From positions 63,521,501 through 63,585,500 of the forward strand of contig CP142458.1 in the NCBI GenBank assembly GCA_038049695.1: a stretch of DNA of 64,000 bases, in the 5' to 3' direction. Position numbers and translations under genes: made by a program. Shown piece by piece: positions 1-10,915 of this stretch. The notes beneath the pieces were generated by a model. It was not told the origin of the DNA. It saw only the letters and a list, made by a program, of their open reading frames with translations, and made no database searches. How positions within the stretch are numbered: position 1 is the first letter of the stretch; every line of letters begins with the position of its first letter. The DNA is from Cinnamomum chago. Lineage: Eukaryota > Streptophyta > Magnoliopsida > Laurales > Lauraceae.

Positions 1-776
1 CAACCTCACTTGGTATTTCCGCCGAGATAATGTCATCAATCTCTTTCGGTAACTATGGTTTGTCCTCACCAGCCAAAGTGAGGATGATGTGAGAATGCGG
101 TAATCCTTATTTTTGAAACTCAATGACATGAATATCTGTTCAGATTGGGGTGACTTTCTTAATTAATAGAACGTTTCAAAATCATTCGGACACAATAATA
201 CAATTTCAAAAATCAAGAGTAGATATTGAAGTTAAAGTATGCTAATAATTGAGTTTGTATACCTACAATTACTTTGCCGAAGAAATTAAATTTTTTTTAG
301 GTCCTCCATCAGTTGTTTCAGCCTAATGTGAACTACCTTTGCAACTATATATGGCCTGTTTTCAGTGCGTTGACCAGGGAATCGTGATAGTTGTTGCTGA
401 ATCTCTAGCCAACTTGGGTTACATGTGAATATTATAAATAGATCGGGAAATCCCATCGTACGACAAATAGTCATAGTATCCTGATAATGTTGTATCATGT
501 TCCTTGGACCACCGATGAATGACGAAGGAACAATGTAGCGCATACCAACTGCAGTTGCATCCGTATCACCAGCGTTGACCGCATCCTGTAAACCCTTATA
601 CAAATCTGCACGCAAAGCATTATGTTTGTTCCTGATGAAACTAAGCCTTTCATGCTCTATTGCAGCGTAGCAATCAACCACAAACTGTTGGAATGGTCGG
701 CCACCCTGAAGCAATGACGTCCCTTCGCCATCCCAAGACATCAGTCTAAATGCATAGAACTCTCTAATCGATACAC
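1..776 (-). pseudogene. Helitron Rep/helicase, Helitron-like N domain with HUH motif (left part, runs off the window)
   Basis: The minus strand encodes the replication-initiator part of a plant Helitron transposase, which nicks and joins DNA during rolling-circle transposition. From 741 to 286 it reads as Helitron-like N domain, with the family's GMRYIVPSSFIGGPRNM and PDLFIIFTCNPSW blocks. The frame then slips by one base at a run of eight A (about 288-297) and continues as FFGKVIVG. A likely intron (262 to 136) follows, and the frame resumes as IEFQK, stop, GLPHSHIIL. PHSH is the HUH metal-binding motif of the Rep nuclease. An in-frame TAA replaces the usual Arg before GLPHSH and a TAG follows EDKP, so the copy is dead. 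The gene continues past base 1. Its upstream half is at 15089-16290, separated by the solo LTR. Identification as Helitron is firm; the intron is inferred from in-frame joining. Confidence 0.9.
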
Positions 777-1324
777 CCTCATGTTAGGATTTTTGTAGAT
801 TGCAATTTGATGGATGCATTTTCATTCTAGCATCATTTGATTTACACATGTGCATTGATTTATAGAAATCTTGAAATCTTGTTTTATTCATGCATTGGTT
901 TTTAAGTCTTGAAGATATATTGATTTATGCATGATTTGTTTTTAATCTTGGATGCATTTGTTTTTTAAAAGAGTTTTAGAAAATCAAGCTAGCCTATGAG
1001 TTTTAAATCTTTCAAAATGTTTTAGGCTTTTTATGTTTCATGTTTTTAAACCCTTTAGAATGATTTAAAACATGTTTTTAAGCTTGATTATATGGCCCAA
1101 AAAGTTCCCTCAAGAAAACCTTTGAATTATGCAAAGTTGGAAAATTTTGGTCCCTGGCTGTCAACCTGCAGTGAGGCAGGTCGACCTGCCCAGGGACCCG
1201 GATCGACCTGCCACATTGCAGGTTGACTGGGTCCTGGAGCATCAACGGTCAGAAATTTGACCGTTGTGTGGAGCAGGTCGACCCCCCCCCACCCCCCCCC
1301 CCCACTACTAGAGATTTGAGCATT

Positions 1325-1424
1325 GGCGCATGAGAAGGCGGGCGACCGCCAGTGGCGGTCGCAAAAGGTCCATTAGCGACCGCCATAAGCGGCCGCAATA
1401 GGCCAAATGGCGGTCGCTAAAAGT
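1325..1424. repeat. CACTA 5' subterminal repeats
   Basis: Several direct and inverted copies of a 9-bp core, GCGACCGCC or its complement GGCGGTCGC, lie within 120 bp of the left terminus. Degenerate GCGGCCGC forms are mixed in. In En/Spm elements such subterminal repeats bind TNPA. The right end carries the same core (12800-13345), which ties the two ends to one element. Confidence 0.8.
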
Positions 1425-1429
1425 CCTGT

Positions 1430-1707
1430 TTATTCATCCTCGCGCCAAGCCCTCTCTTTTCCTTCCCACTTCTTTTTCCACAGCTCCCGCGCTCTGCATT
1501 TCTGCTCCTTCTCCGCGCGTCCTTCTCCTTCTCTGCCTCAATCGCTCACATCTCTCTCTCTCTCCCTCTCCCTTTCCTCTCTCTCTTTTCTCCCTCTCCC
1601 TCCCTTCTCTCTCTCTCTTCTCTCCCTGCGTTCAGTACCCTCTCTCTCTCTCTCTTCTCTGCCTGCGTTCAGGACCAGCAGCCAGCGCTGATCCTCCCTT
1701 CCCACTG

Positions 1708-1763
<56 letters not shown>

Positions 1764-2110
1764 CGTCCCTCACCTCACAGCTTCGTCTCCTTCGGCAGCT
1801 CTCTCTCTCTGCACGTCCCTCACCTCACGGCTTCGTCTCCTTCGGCAGCTCCCTCGCCAGCGCATCCTCACTATCTCTCTCTCTCCGGCCGGCATCCATC
1901 AGGTATTCATCACCTCACACGCACACAAGCCCTAAATCCCTAAATCCCTAAATCACTTTCTCTCTCTGCCTCTATCTCACACATCAAACCCTAAATCCCT
2001 AAACTTCTAACTCTATCCCTGATTTTTTTTTTTAATTTTATCTTCTCATATTTCCATATTTTTGTGATCTAATTTAAATGTGGTTTAGATGATCATACAT
2101 GAATCTTATA
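1430..2110. repeat. Pyrimidine-rich block with (CT)25 microsatellite and CCCTAAA-type motifs
   Basis: This CT-rich stretch includes an uninterrupted (CT)n run at 1711-1760. A 47-bp segment beginning gcacgtccctcacctcac occurs twice (about 1761 and 1811). Repeated ccctaaatccctaaa motifs follow (about 1930-1955 and 1986-2005). A candidate splice donor CAG|GTATTC sits near 1901. Together these look like the 5' leader and first intron of a plant housekeeping gene carried inside the CACTA, but no coding exon identifies a donor. Translations of the block are Leu/Ser-rich shadows of the microsatellite. Confidence 0.5.
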
Positions 2111-5100
2111 TTATGAATGTTTATGTGAGAGGCTGATGAGCAATGGCTTAACAAAAGCACCTCTCATGCCTGAATTTATTTATGTTAAGAGGCTGATGAG
2201 CAATGGCTTAACAGAAGCACCTCTTATGCCTGATTTCAATATTTCACAGTGGAAGGGACGTGGATCCAAGGAAGCATGGTATTTCATTCTTTATACAGAG
2301 AAATATAACATAACCCAGGTTGCAGTGTTGTGTCCATAGCTGCTTCATTCTTGGTAGTGTTACAGAAAGAAGTGTTGTTCTAAGGGCCCTCTTTGTATAT
2401 TGAGCCACTAGTCGATAGGTGTTGATCCTCTGCTTTTTCAGTTTGATTAATTATAGTTGTCGTCTTTAGGTATTCTTTAATTTCCCATGTTTCTTCCTCC
2501 CTTACCCACACCTGTAGCTGTTTGTCTTGGTGGACAGGAGGTTGGCTATTGTTATATGATAATTTTTTATATAACCTACTACATCAAGGGAATCATGTAT
2601 CATAGACTTCTGGTATATGTGCAGCAGATTGCCTTTTCGCGATTTCAGTTTTAGCTGATTTTACAGTGAAAGTTTTGTGTTAAAGCCTAAGGGCAAGATT
2701 GGTTGAGAGAATTGGGTGCAGTTGTGTAATTTAAATTATAATCTCATTTTATGTGATCTTGGTGCTTTTTTTTTTTTTAGTCATTCATGTATCCACATTA
2801 AAGGTCCAAGGAAACTTCTTGGTATTTTTTTTATTCCTCCAGCGATTCTGCTTTTCCTCATAATCTGTCTTATTTATGTTGAACAGGATAATTGAACAAC
2901 CATAGTCATCTGATTAATGGATCTATGCATGATTTTTATTATGAGTAACTTGTGGGTAACAAGTTCACTGCAAAGACAGACGGGTATTGGATCAAACCAA
3001 CCCATTTTGTGGCCTTTAGAATGAACAGCCGGCTACACTTATTGCATGACTGGATCCTCATAAGCCCAACCAAATGGTAAATGAACTCTGAAATAGAATG
3101 GGTGAAGTGATGGAAAAGGAACCATCTTTTTTAAAAGTGAGATTTGTAGGGAAGACAGGCCCCCACTGGGGTTGTGAACATGGAAATTGAGTCACTTGAT
3201 GTTTCATCTATGCAGCTGCTATCCATGTTTCTCAAACACAAGACAAAAGGTTATGGTGTTAGGGTGTTATGGTGAATGGTGTTGGTGCCGGTGCTACTCA
3301 CCTCACAGAATGGAAGTTGTAAAGAGACTTAATAGGAAGAGGGGGTGAGGGAGAGTTGAATTTATAGGAGTGTTTGCCTTTTGTGCATGTGAGTGTGTGT
3401 GTGAGCATTGGGTTTTTTATTTTGGTTTAGGGGGGTGGGTTTTGATGTGGGTCAACTCATTGGATGGTGGTGGGAAGATTCATGGGTAGAGGTTCCATGT
3501 CTGTGTATGTGAGTGGGGTCCACCAAACAAGTTGATGTAATTCACATGACTGTGGACCTTGGATGTATGTAAGTGCATCCCCCCCGAGCTTTGTTGCTGG
3601 TGCTGACTTGTAGCATGGTCTCTCTGCTGTTTTTATCTTTTGTTTATCTTTTCTATCTTCAAATCCCCTCCCCCCACCCCCTACCACTCCTTTCTATTAT
3701 TTGTAGGCTTTAATGTTCTAGATATGCTTTGAGTCCCTTCCAAGGGTGGGCTGGGGATGGGCTTAGGGGCAATGTTCACTACAAGAGAGAGAGAGAGAGA
3801 GAGAGAGAGAAATGCTCATCCAACATGAAATTCCTGTGCATGGGCATTAGCTAGTTTCCCCCAGAATTTGTCTTTATTGGATAGGTTCATCTCAGCCTGC
3901 TGTGGGCTGTGGCTATTATTCAATTGTTAATAACAGGGTCTTGAATAGTTTATGCATTAAGTGAGATTCCCATGCACAACTTTATAATATAAATCTTAGA
4001 TTATAGGCCTTCCTTTGTAAATTCCAAGGCATGCCTTAAATGATGTATGTTGCTAGCAATTAAAATATCTAGCAAATGATCTCTTTGGAATATTGTTAAT
4101 CCCCAAGAAGCTGCTCCTAGGAACTATCCCCACTTTATGCTTCTATACCTTGTCTTCCTTTAGTAACATGACAAATGCCAGAGTCTAGGCTTCCTTTACA
4201 ATGAGGGTAAATTAAAGAAGAAGAAAAAAAAAATGTAATGTATGGTTTTGTACAGGTGTATGGGTATAGGATATATAGAAAGCTGTCATAGTATGTAAGC
4301 TAATATTGTGATGATTTGTAGTATTGGTTGTTCCGAAATTGTTCTAGCGAATTTGGTGATTGTGGCAAGTCCAAAGGATGATCATCTTTTCCCTCATATG
4401 GCTTTCTCAAGGCACATTCAGATCAAAAGGACCTACACCTTTCATATGGGTCATAAAGCTTATAGTATTTCAGGAAAGACTTTGTAGTCTGTCATGAGAA
4501 CCAAGAATAACACGAGAAAGGCACCATGGGTCAATAGGTTTAAGTCTCGCAGGGTTGAAATCATTCTTTAGCATCGGCAAATCAATGAGAATCTTTGGTG
4601 CAATTTTCTTGTCTCTTTGATGGCAGCAGGATTCTCAGAGGTGGACCTGTTTATGTAAAATGTGGGTCAGCAGTTAAAGATGGTTGGTTCTATTGTAAAA
4701 AGGCAAGGGCTGGTTCATTTCCATATAAGTAAAATTGCAGGCTCCATTATGAATTAAAATTCCTTCAGCCTGTCAGATTCACATTTTTACCAAACCTGTT
4801 GGGTTATTTTCTATCTGCAGTGGGATTCAACAGTCTAGATCGGGCCTTGATTGGTATGCCCTATGAATGATCTGTGGCTTATTGTTTTCTAGGCCTGATT
4901 AAATAAGGATCCATTTGGCTGGTTCTTGTCACAGAGTAATGATCTCAGTCCAATATTGGTGTGTAGCCATGATATGACTCTTTTTACTCAAGAATTTTTA
5001 ACTTGTATTGTGGTTGATATGAACTGATGCATTGGACGATATTCAGCTGCATAGTGTTCCTTTCAAATATCTAGTTGAGTTAAGATTAATAGCAGTATTT

Positions 5101-5720
5101 ACTGCTTGTTTATTGATTTGTATTAGTTAGTCCTGTGCCATGTTTCTTGCCTGTGCTTAAAAATCTTAATATATTGTCTTGTTGGTGGATGATAATACAT
5201 TTTGTATTGTTTCAAAATGCAGATGGGTTAGGCTTTGGCCCATGTGGGTTAGGCTTTGGCCCATGTTGTAGTAGTATTTATAAATGGTCAGGTTGAATGG
5301 TCTCCTGCCCTGACCAGAGCCTATTGTGGCAAGTTTTGGTAATGGTGTTGATGTTTCTAGTACTCAAGACTTCCTCCAATGAGCTTAAGTTTATATTATT
5401 TTATGTGAGAAAAGTTGAAAACAACTCCAGATGAATACAACCAGAAAAACTCCAGATGAATACAACCAGAAAAGTTTTTTTTTTTTTTTTATATATGCAA
5501 ATGCCCCTTAAGAAATCAATAATGATTTGTTTTGAGCAGAATTTCAAACAAGGCCCTAGGTTTTAGGCTTATTTAAACAAATATTTCGTATCAGGGTTTA
5601 AGGCTTCCACGAAGATTTCAAATAAGGACAATGGGCTAAAATGTTCCATCGGTGGTGAGTTTTTTTTCCCAATTTTAGATAAAAAAGTGCCCTTGGAAAT
5701 TTTAAATTAAAAAAAAAAAA
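2111..5720. other. CACTA interior without recognisable genes
   Basis: I see no confident exon here. Landmarks are a 56-bp direct duplication (about 2130-2235, with gctgatgagcaatggcttaa in both units), an (AG)n run at about 3784-3810, a 21-bp duplication around 5222-5265 and a 24-bp duplication at 5423-5475. The open frame over 2136-2339 comes from the first duplication and resembles no family I know. Base composition is intron-like, so this may be more captured non-coding host DNA. Confidence 0.5.
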
Positions 5721-5730
5721 AGAATCCGGA

Positions 5731-5823
5731 GTTGACCAGAATACAGTTGTTCAACATGATGAAGATATTAATTGGGTTCGGGAAACCATTAAAGGAGATA
5801 CAGTTGACTTACATGACCAATAA
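5731..5823 (+). pseudogene. Possible TNPD (CACTA transposase) C-terminal remnant
   Basis: A 30-codon open stretch ends in TAA at 5821 and reads VDQNTVVQHDEDINWVRETI and a little beyond. Acidic W-x-R-rich tails of this style close many plant CACTA TNPD proteins, and the position just upstream of the ORF2/TNPA gene is right. No DDE or DUF4216/4218 core is present upstream. The assignment is an inference from position and style. Confidence 0.35.
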
Positions 5824-5930
5824 ACGGTTGGGAACTATTTCAGTAATGTTAAATTTTAGTGTAAATAATTTTTAAATGTTAATTTCAATTATCTTATTTA
5901 ATGAAATTTATCTTACAAACATTTGAACAG

Positions 5931-7697
5931 ATATGTCAGGACGAAAAAGGAGTTTGCCATCGGCATCTCAGCCGAGTCCATCCACTCCAGTGGATGATGC
6001 TTCAGCGTCGTCCAGTGCAGCAGCTCCACCATCTTCAGCACCACCATCAGGAGATACACTGACTGGTATAAGTTGATTTAATTAAAACACTTTAATTTTA
6101 GCAAATTATTTTATTTCAATTTAATTAGATTATCTCGAATTTAAACAGGTGCTACGAGCACGGGCCCATCTTCCAGCAGGGGGAGAGGCCCTGCTAGAGG
6201 GATCCGGACATGGAATTCCGAGCATCCCATTGACGTAGCGTTTGATGAGTCATATCATCCGGTGGGCCCTCATGCTCGCCAGCTCATCAGCCAGTTAGGA
6301 CATATGGTCCGGGATCCATATGTATTTCCTTTGACTACACATGATTGGGACGCATTCCCAGTGGCGACCCTAGATCGGACCTGGCAGCAGGTCAAGGTAA
6401 TAATTTAACATTTCTCCTCAGGATGTGTCAATTTAAACCATAACTTAATGAAAAATAATTTGTCAATGAAAAATTATTTGTCCTTTTCAGGACAATTTGA
6501 GAGCATGTCCTGAGCTCTTCCGGCCAGTTTGCATGTCTAAGTGCCGGAAGATGTGGAAGGATCATAAAAATAAAATAAAGATGCAGCACTGGAAGCCTCA
6601 TCAGGGTGCGCCTGACATACTCCAGCGAGTTCCGACTGGCGTTCTCCCTGATCAGTGGACTCAGCTCGTCGGGTACTGGTCGAGCGAGGAGGCTCAGGTG
6701 AGAAACTTGTACTTTTTTTTAAAAATTTTAACATTTTACTAATAACTAACGTAACTAACAAAAATCCCTACTAATAAATATTGAAAACAGAGTGTCTGCT
6801 ACGAATGCGCGGAACCGCGCATTGCAGGGTCCTGCACATAGGTTGGGGACTCGACACATCACCCAGGTCCGCCACGAGGTAAAAAGTTATATCGTACATT
6901 TAATTTATGTTTTTGTCATTCTGTATGATATTATACTAGTAATACATTCCTCCACCAACCAGTTGCGTACCGAGGGTGTTCCGGTGGATAGGATGTCCGT
7001 GTGGATGCGTTCTCGAGATCCTCACCATCCAGATGTTGCAGCTATCTTCGTAAGTTTTTATATTGAACTGTTTAAATTATGTTTCTATTAGTATGTCTTG
7101 TTATGCATGATAATATACTAAATGAATGAACTACGCAGGCCCAGTATCAGTCACGCCTCGAGGAGTTACCCGAGGAGGAGCGTGCTTTGCCATCGCGGAG
7201 GGATGAGATATTCCAGTCCGTCGTTGGCCGGGATGGGCATGGATACACGCTGACGTTTGGGACGGGCATTCCACGCTCTCACATCACGCGATCAGAGTCA
7301 TCCGGTGCTAGCTCCTCCCAGGGCATACGCTTTTGTACGGATGAGGAGGTTCAGGAGTTGCTGACTTCCATGAGGGCATCGATCAGAGAGGACCTCAGGG
7401 CGGAGATGAGGGCCGAGTGGAGAGCGGAGATCTCAGAGCTTGAGAGTCGTCTATCACAGAGTCGCGCCCCGCTTGCTTCAGACACACCACCCACCACTCA
7501 GGTTAGTAAGAAAAAAAATTTGTACGTATAAATTGTCAATTATGTCTTTGATGCATCAATACTTATGTCTTTTTTATTGTTTTTAACTGTATAATAAATA
7601 ATTTCAGGCACCTGACGCTGGCAGCGGCCACAGGGCTAGACATGACTTCGGTGGAGAGGGCAGTCATGATCCATCAGGCTCGACTGATCCTGACCAG
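5931..7697 (+). CDS. CACTA ORF2/TNPA-like protein, Transposase_24 (Ptta/En/Spm) type, seven exons
   Basis: Seven GT-AG exons can be placed: 5931-6065 (ATG at 5933), 6149-6396, 6491-6697, 6791-6878, 6963-7049, 7139-7501 and 7608-7697. The first encodes a Ser/Pro-rich leader (MSGRKRSLPSASQPSPSTP). Exons 2-5 encode the conserved plant transposase domain, with LRACPELFRPVCMSKCRKMW, the W-x-x-E-E-A-Q/NARNR junction and the RTEGVPVDRMSVWMRSRDPH block. Exon 6 ends in a charged coiled coil (MRASIREDLRAEMRAEWRAE), as expected for a DNA-binding accessory protein that recognises the subterminal repeats. All joins keep frame except exon 3 to 4. Splicing at the AG ending 6790 leaves one extra base and runs into a stop, so the gene is probably broken or uses an unusual acceptor. 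The 3' end after 7697 is unclear, with no clean stop exon found. Confidence 0.8.
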
Positions 7698-8114
7698 GTA
7701 TAATTATTTGTTTTTTAATTCAATATTTTAATTAGCCTCTGTATACAATCACCGAGCAAACGGGCTCCGGTGAGTTACATTCATCCATTAATAATATAAG
7801 AGAAGTTCCCACATTTTTTGATGAATCCAAGAACATAGTAACCAAGCAAATCTACAAGCAAATCTCTCATGTGATAGTCTCAGCTGTCTTCTTTTTTGTG
7901 CAAACTCTGTAATTTGAACTCCATATATATGGGATTTCTTCACCCAACTACTTACAAGGATTTTCTTCTCTGAACTATCCTTCTTGACAAGAGATTGGTT
8001 GGGATTTCCCTATGCAACTGCTTGAGAGTTGAGACCCCAAGTTACATGTGTAAGCTGTAAACTATCCACATGCTGAACTTCATACTCTTCTTATTCCACC
8101 CCCTTCTGTGATAG

Positions 8115-8172
8115 GAATGAAGAATTGGCAGTAAACTATTTACTAGAGCATGCTGGTGACTATGAAGATTGA
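8115..8172 (+). pseudogene. Captured terminal exon, RAD23-like C-terminal UBA
   Basis: After a splice acceptor (AG at 8113-8114) the reading is NEELAVNYLLEHAGDYED followed by TGA. This matches the end of the second ubiquitin-associated (UBA) helix bundle of RAD23-type proteasome shuttle proteins (N-E-E-L-A-A-N-Y-L-L pattern). It is a single short exon with no upstream partner in the element. It is therefore best read as a host fragment carried by the CACTA. The family call rests on 18 residues and could fit other UBA proteins. Confidence 0.5.
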
Positions 8173-8379
8173 CAGGTAAATGACATTTGCAATTACCATC
8201 TCTTCATCCTATTATTTTTTTGAATATTGAAAATTTCTCATTTGGATATTTAACTTAATCATGACTTGCAGCACTCTTTGTCAATTGTGGACAGGCAATT
8301 CGTATTTCCTTTTGTTTCTTGGAGTATTTAAGTTTGTTCAGACTTGTGTGTCTGAATGATTTTGTTTTCTCGGCTGAAG

Positions 8380-8645
8380 GTCGTTGACTGCCGTGTGTGT
8401 GGGGATCCAAACTCTGTTCTTCGTTTTTCTTTTATAGAGTTTACTGATGAAGGTAATATTTGATACTTACATGGTTGGCTGGTGTACATGTGTATGAGTA
8501 TTCTATGTTATGCTTGCAGCCAATAGTCAATAATCTAAATGGGTTTTGATACTCCAGAAGGTGCAAGGGCTTCTTTGAGCCTGGCAGGAACAATGCTAGG
8601 ACACTACCCAGTAAGAGTGCTGCCTTCAAAAACTGCAATGGCAAG
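8380..8645 (+). pseudogene. Captured exons of a CID-type RNA-binding protein (PAM2/RRM family)
   Basis: Two exons, 8380-8452 and 8558 to about 8640, join in phase 1 at GT and AG signals. They read VVDCRVCGDPNSVLRFSFIE, then FTDE-EGARASL, then AGTMLGHYPVRVLPSKTA. This is the second half of the first RRM of plant CTC-interacting-domain (CID8-13-like) proteins, which bind poly(A)-binding protein through a PAM2 motif. The RNP1-like FSFIEF is present. The copy lacks the start, the PAM2 motif and the second RRM. Soon after SKTA it diverges into REW and a stop. Preserved splice sites show capture from genomic DNA, not from mRNA. Confidence 0.82.
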
Positions 8646-9830
8646 AGAATGGTAGGAACAGATATGAAGTCAGGTGGTAATTATTTGGACTTTGAGTTCT
8701 TCAAAATTTTGGAATTGTGGATTATTAGTTGCTGTAATAGTATATGATCAGTTACATGAGTGTGTATTGCTCAATGTTTTTAGTGCAAGCAGTGCCTGAC
8801 TTATGGAAGCTAATGTCCAGTTCCTGTTTGATCAATTATTACATGTTGAGCTGGCAAATGTGTGTGTGAGGGTCTGGGAGTATGAGGAATGGTAGGATCT
8901 TTCAATCGATTCCTTTTTTTCCCTTTCTGTCACTTTATTTTTTGCTTTCTCCTATAGATCTGCTTTGAGTTTTGTTATCATTGCTCACTTGAAGATCCAT
9001 CCATGTAGCTTTTGCTGATCGGTTGTTTTATGTTCATCTAATGATTGATGTGAGATTTGGGCATAGTTGTTTATATTCATACAACTTCTTTTTTTTTTTT
9101 TTTTCCTCTTCTAAATGTGATTGATGTGCTACTGTTGGTTATGAATTTTTGTGCATCTTTTCTTCTTTACTTTGCCATGCCCCCTTTGAGAAAAATCAAG
9201 TTTTTATTAATACAGTAATACAATGTTGAATCTACATAAGATCATTGGACTAATGTGGGACACACCCTGAGCTGCCTTTGGTGGTAATGTGCCATTAATT
9301 TTAGTTTCGACCAACTTTGGATTACACTCTGCAGATGATGTCTCTTGGTTTGATGGTGGATGAGTGGTGCCTACTTGCCTAAATCATGGACACATGAGCA
9401 GAAGAGACTCTGCAGAAACATGTTTATAATAATGATTTGTTCATGAAAATTCTAGGATGATCCTTTTACTGATATCTTTCATTACACAAGGACTCTAAGT
9501 TAATTCCCAAGAACTATATTGCACCACATACCTCAAAGAATCCATGAAATAGTGCTTGCCTTTTGAGTTTTGCTGCTTGTCACTGATAATGCCTGTTGGG
9601 TTGATTAGCGGGAAATTTTCACTATTCACGCATGTTTAATGGTTCTTTTAGGAGTCTCATTAGTTCTTTTAGGGAAATTTTCATTATTATTTGCTGCTAT
9701 CTACTTTTTCTTTTCCCCTTGAATGCTTACTTTATTTTTTTTTTCTTTGGGATTCCAAATGATAACATTCTGTATTGAAAATCTCTTGGTACTTCTCTCC
9801 ACCTAATCTTTTTCTCCATTTATATATTAG

Positions 9831-10823
9831 GGACTGTATTTATGCCTCCAAAATGGTCTCTCGGCTATCATCAATGTCGCTGGAGCTATGATTCAGATGA
9901 AAGAGTTCTTAAGGTGCAAAACTTGTTGCTATGCTCCAATATTAGCATAGCTGTCATAGTCGTCTGCAAAAATAACAATTTTTTTTTTTTTTGTGAGGCA
10001 ATGCTGGTAACAAATGGCTCTTGAAAATGTCATGTTCTTATTCATTTTTCTCTGTTTTTTTTTTACGGGAGAAGCAGAATATTAGACTTTCTAAAATTCG
10101 TTGTGGCCTTGAGTTTTACTATCTTATCATCACAAATCCTATCATTCTTTCTTTTCTTAAGTTTCTGACATTTATACTTGCAGGTTGCAAGAACATTTCG
10201 AGAGAAGGGCATACCTTGTGATGTAATATGGATGGACATTGACTACATGGATGGCTTTCGTTGTTATACTTTTGATAAAGTATGCATTTCTAAACATACT
10301 TTTGATTTTCAAACATAATTTATGATAGTGGTTCTAAAAGTGACATATGGATTCTAAAAGAAAATGGAGAACTTTATGTTGGTAAGGCGTAATGGCACAT
10401 ACTCTTTCGATCTCATTGTTGATTCTAAGTGGATTGAAATATTTTTCTTGCTCCATTGTCAGGGGAGGTTTGGCCTGGGTCTTGTGTATTTCCTGATTTT
10501 ACACAAGAGAAAACCCGATTGTGGTGGGCACATTTAGTTAAGGAATTCGTTTCTAATGGTGTTGATGGCATATGGAATGATATGAATGAGCCTGCTGTTT
10601 TCAAGGTAGGGTTCATTAGTCTGCCTCTTTTTTTTTTTTGTTGAAATTACTCTGCCACTTTATCTAGCAATTTTTCTATTTGTGTTTGCCCTTCTATATT
10701 TGTACTCGACCTAAAATTATTTTTATTACTTCTCAGACTCTAACAAAAACAATGCCGGAGAGCAACATTCATAGAGGTGATATTGAACTTGGGGGTTGTC
10801 AGCACCACTCACATTATCACAAT
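9831..10823 (+). pseudogene. Captured exons of a GH31 alpha-glucosidase (heteroglycan glucosidase 1-like)
   Basis: Four exons with GT-AG borders can be followed: 9831-9913, 10184-10279, 10463-10605 and 10737-10823. They read MPPKWSLGYHQCRWSYDSDE, then GIPCDVIWMDIDYMDGFRCY, then [14 protein letters not shown], then TKTMPESNIHRGD and HSHYHN. These are the substrate-pocket and nucleophile blocks of glycoside hydrolase family 31, and the catalytic Asp of WNDMNEP is kept. The best match I recall is the plant cytosolic heteroglycan glucosidase HGL1 group. The stretch that should follow YTFDK and precede GEVWPG is missing, and only 183 bp separates exons 2 and 3, so internal exons were lost. The N- and C-terminal parts of the enzyme are absent. 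Confidence 0.87.
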
Positions 10824-10915
10824 GTAATGTTCTTCTACTCTGTCAATGCTATCTTATGGTGAAAGCTTGCCCATAATGAAATTTTGTAGTAGATTTTTCT
10901 TTCATACCGACATCA

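Noticed and set aside
1407..1691. Open frame of 94 codons, Leu/Ser-rich
   Set aside because: It is a translation of the CT-rich block and microsatellite. There is no domain, and the codon pattern simply follows the repeat.
1930..2005. CCCTAAA-like repeats suggesting a telomere
   Set aside because: Only a few irregular ccctaaat units, inside a pyrimidine-rich leader-like block. This is typical of telo-box motifs, not a telomeric array.
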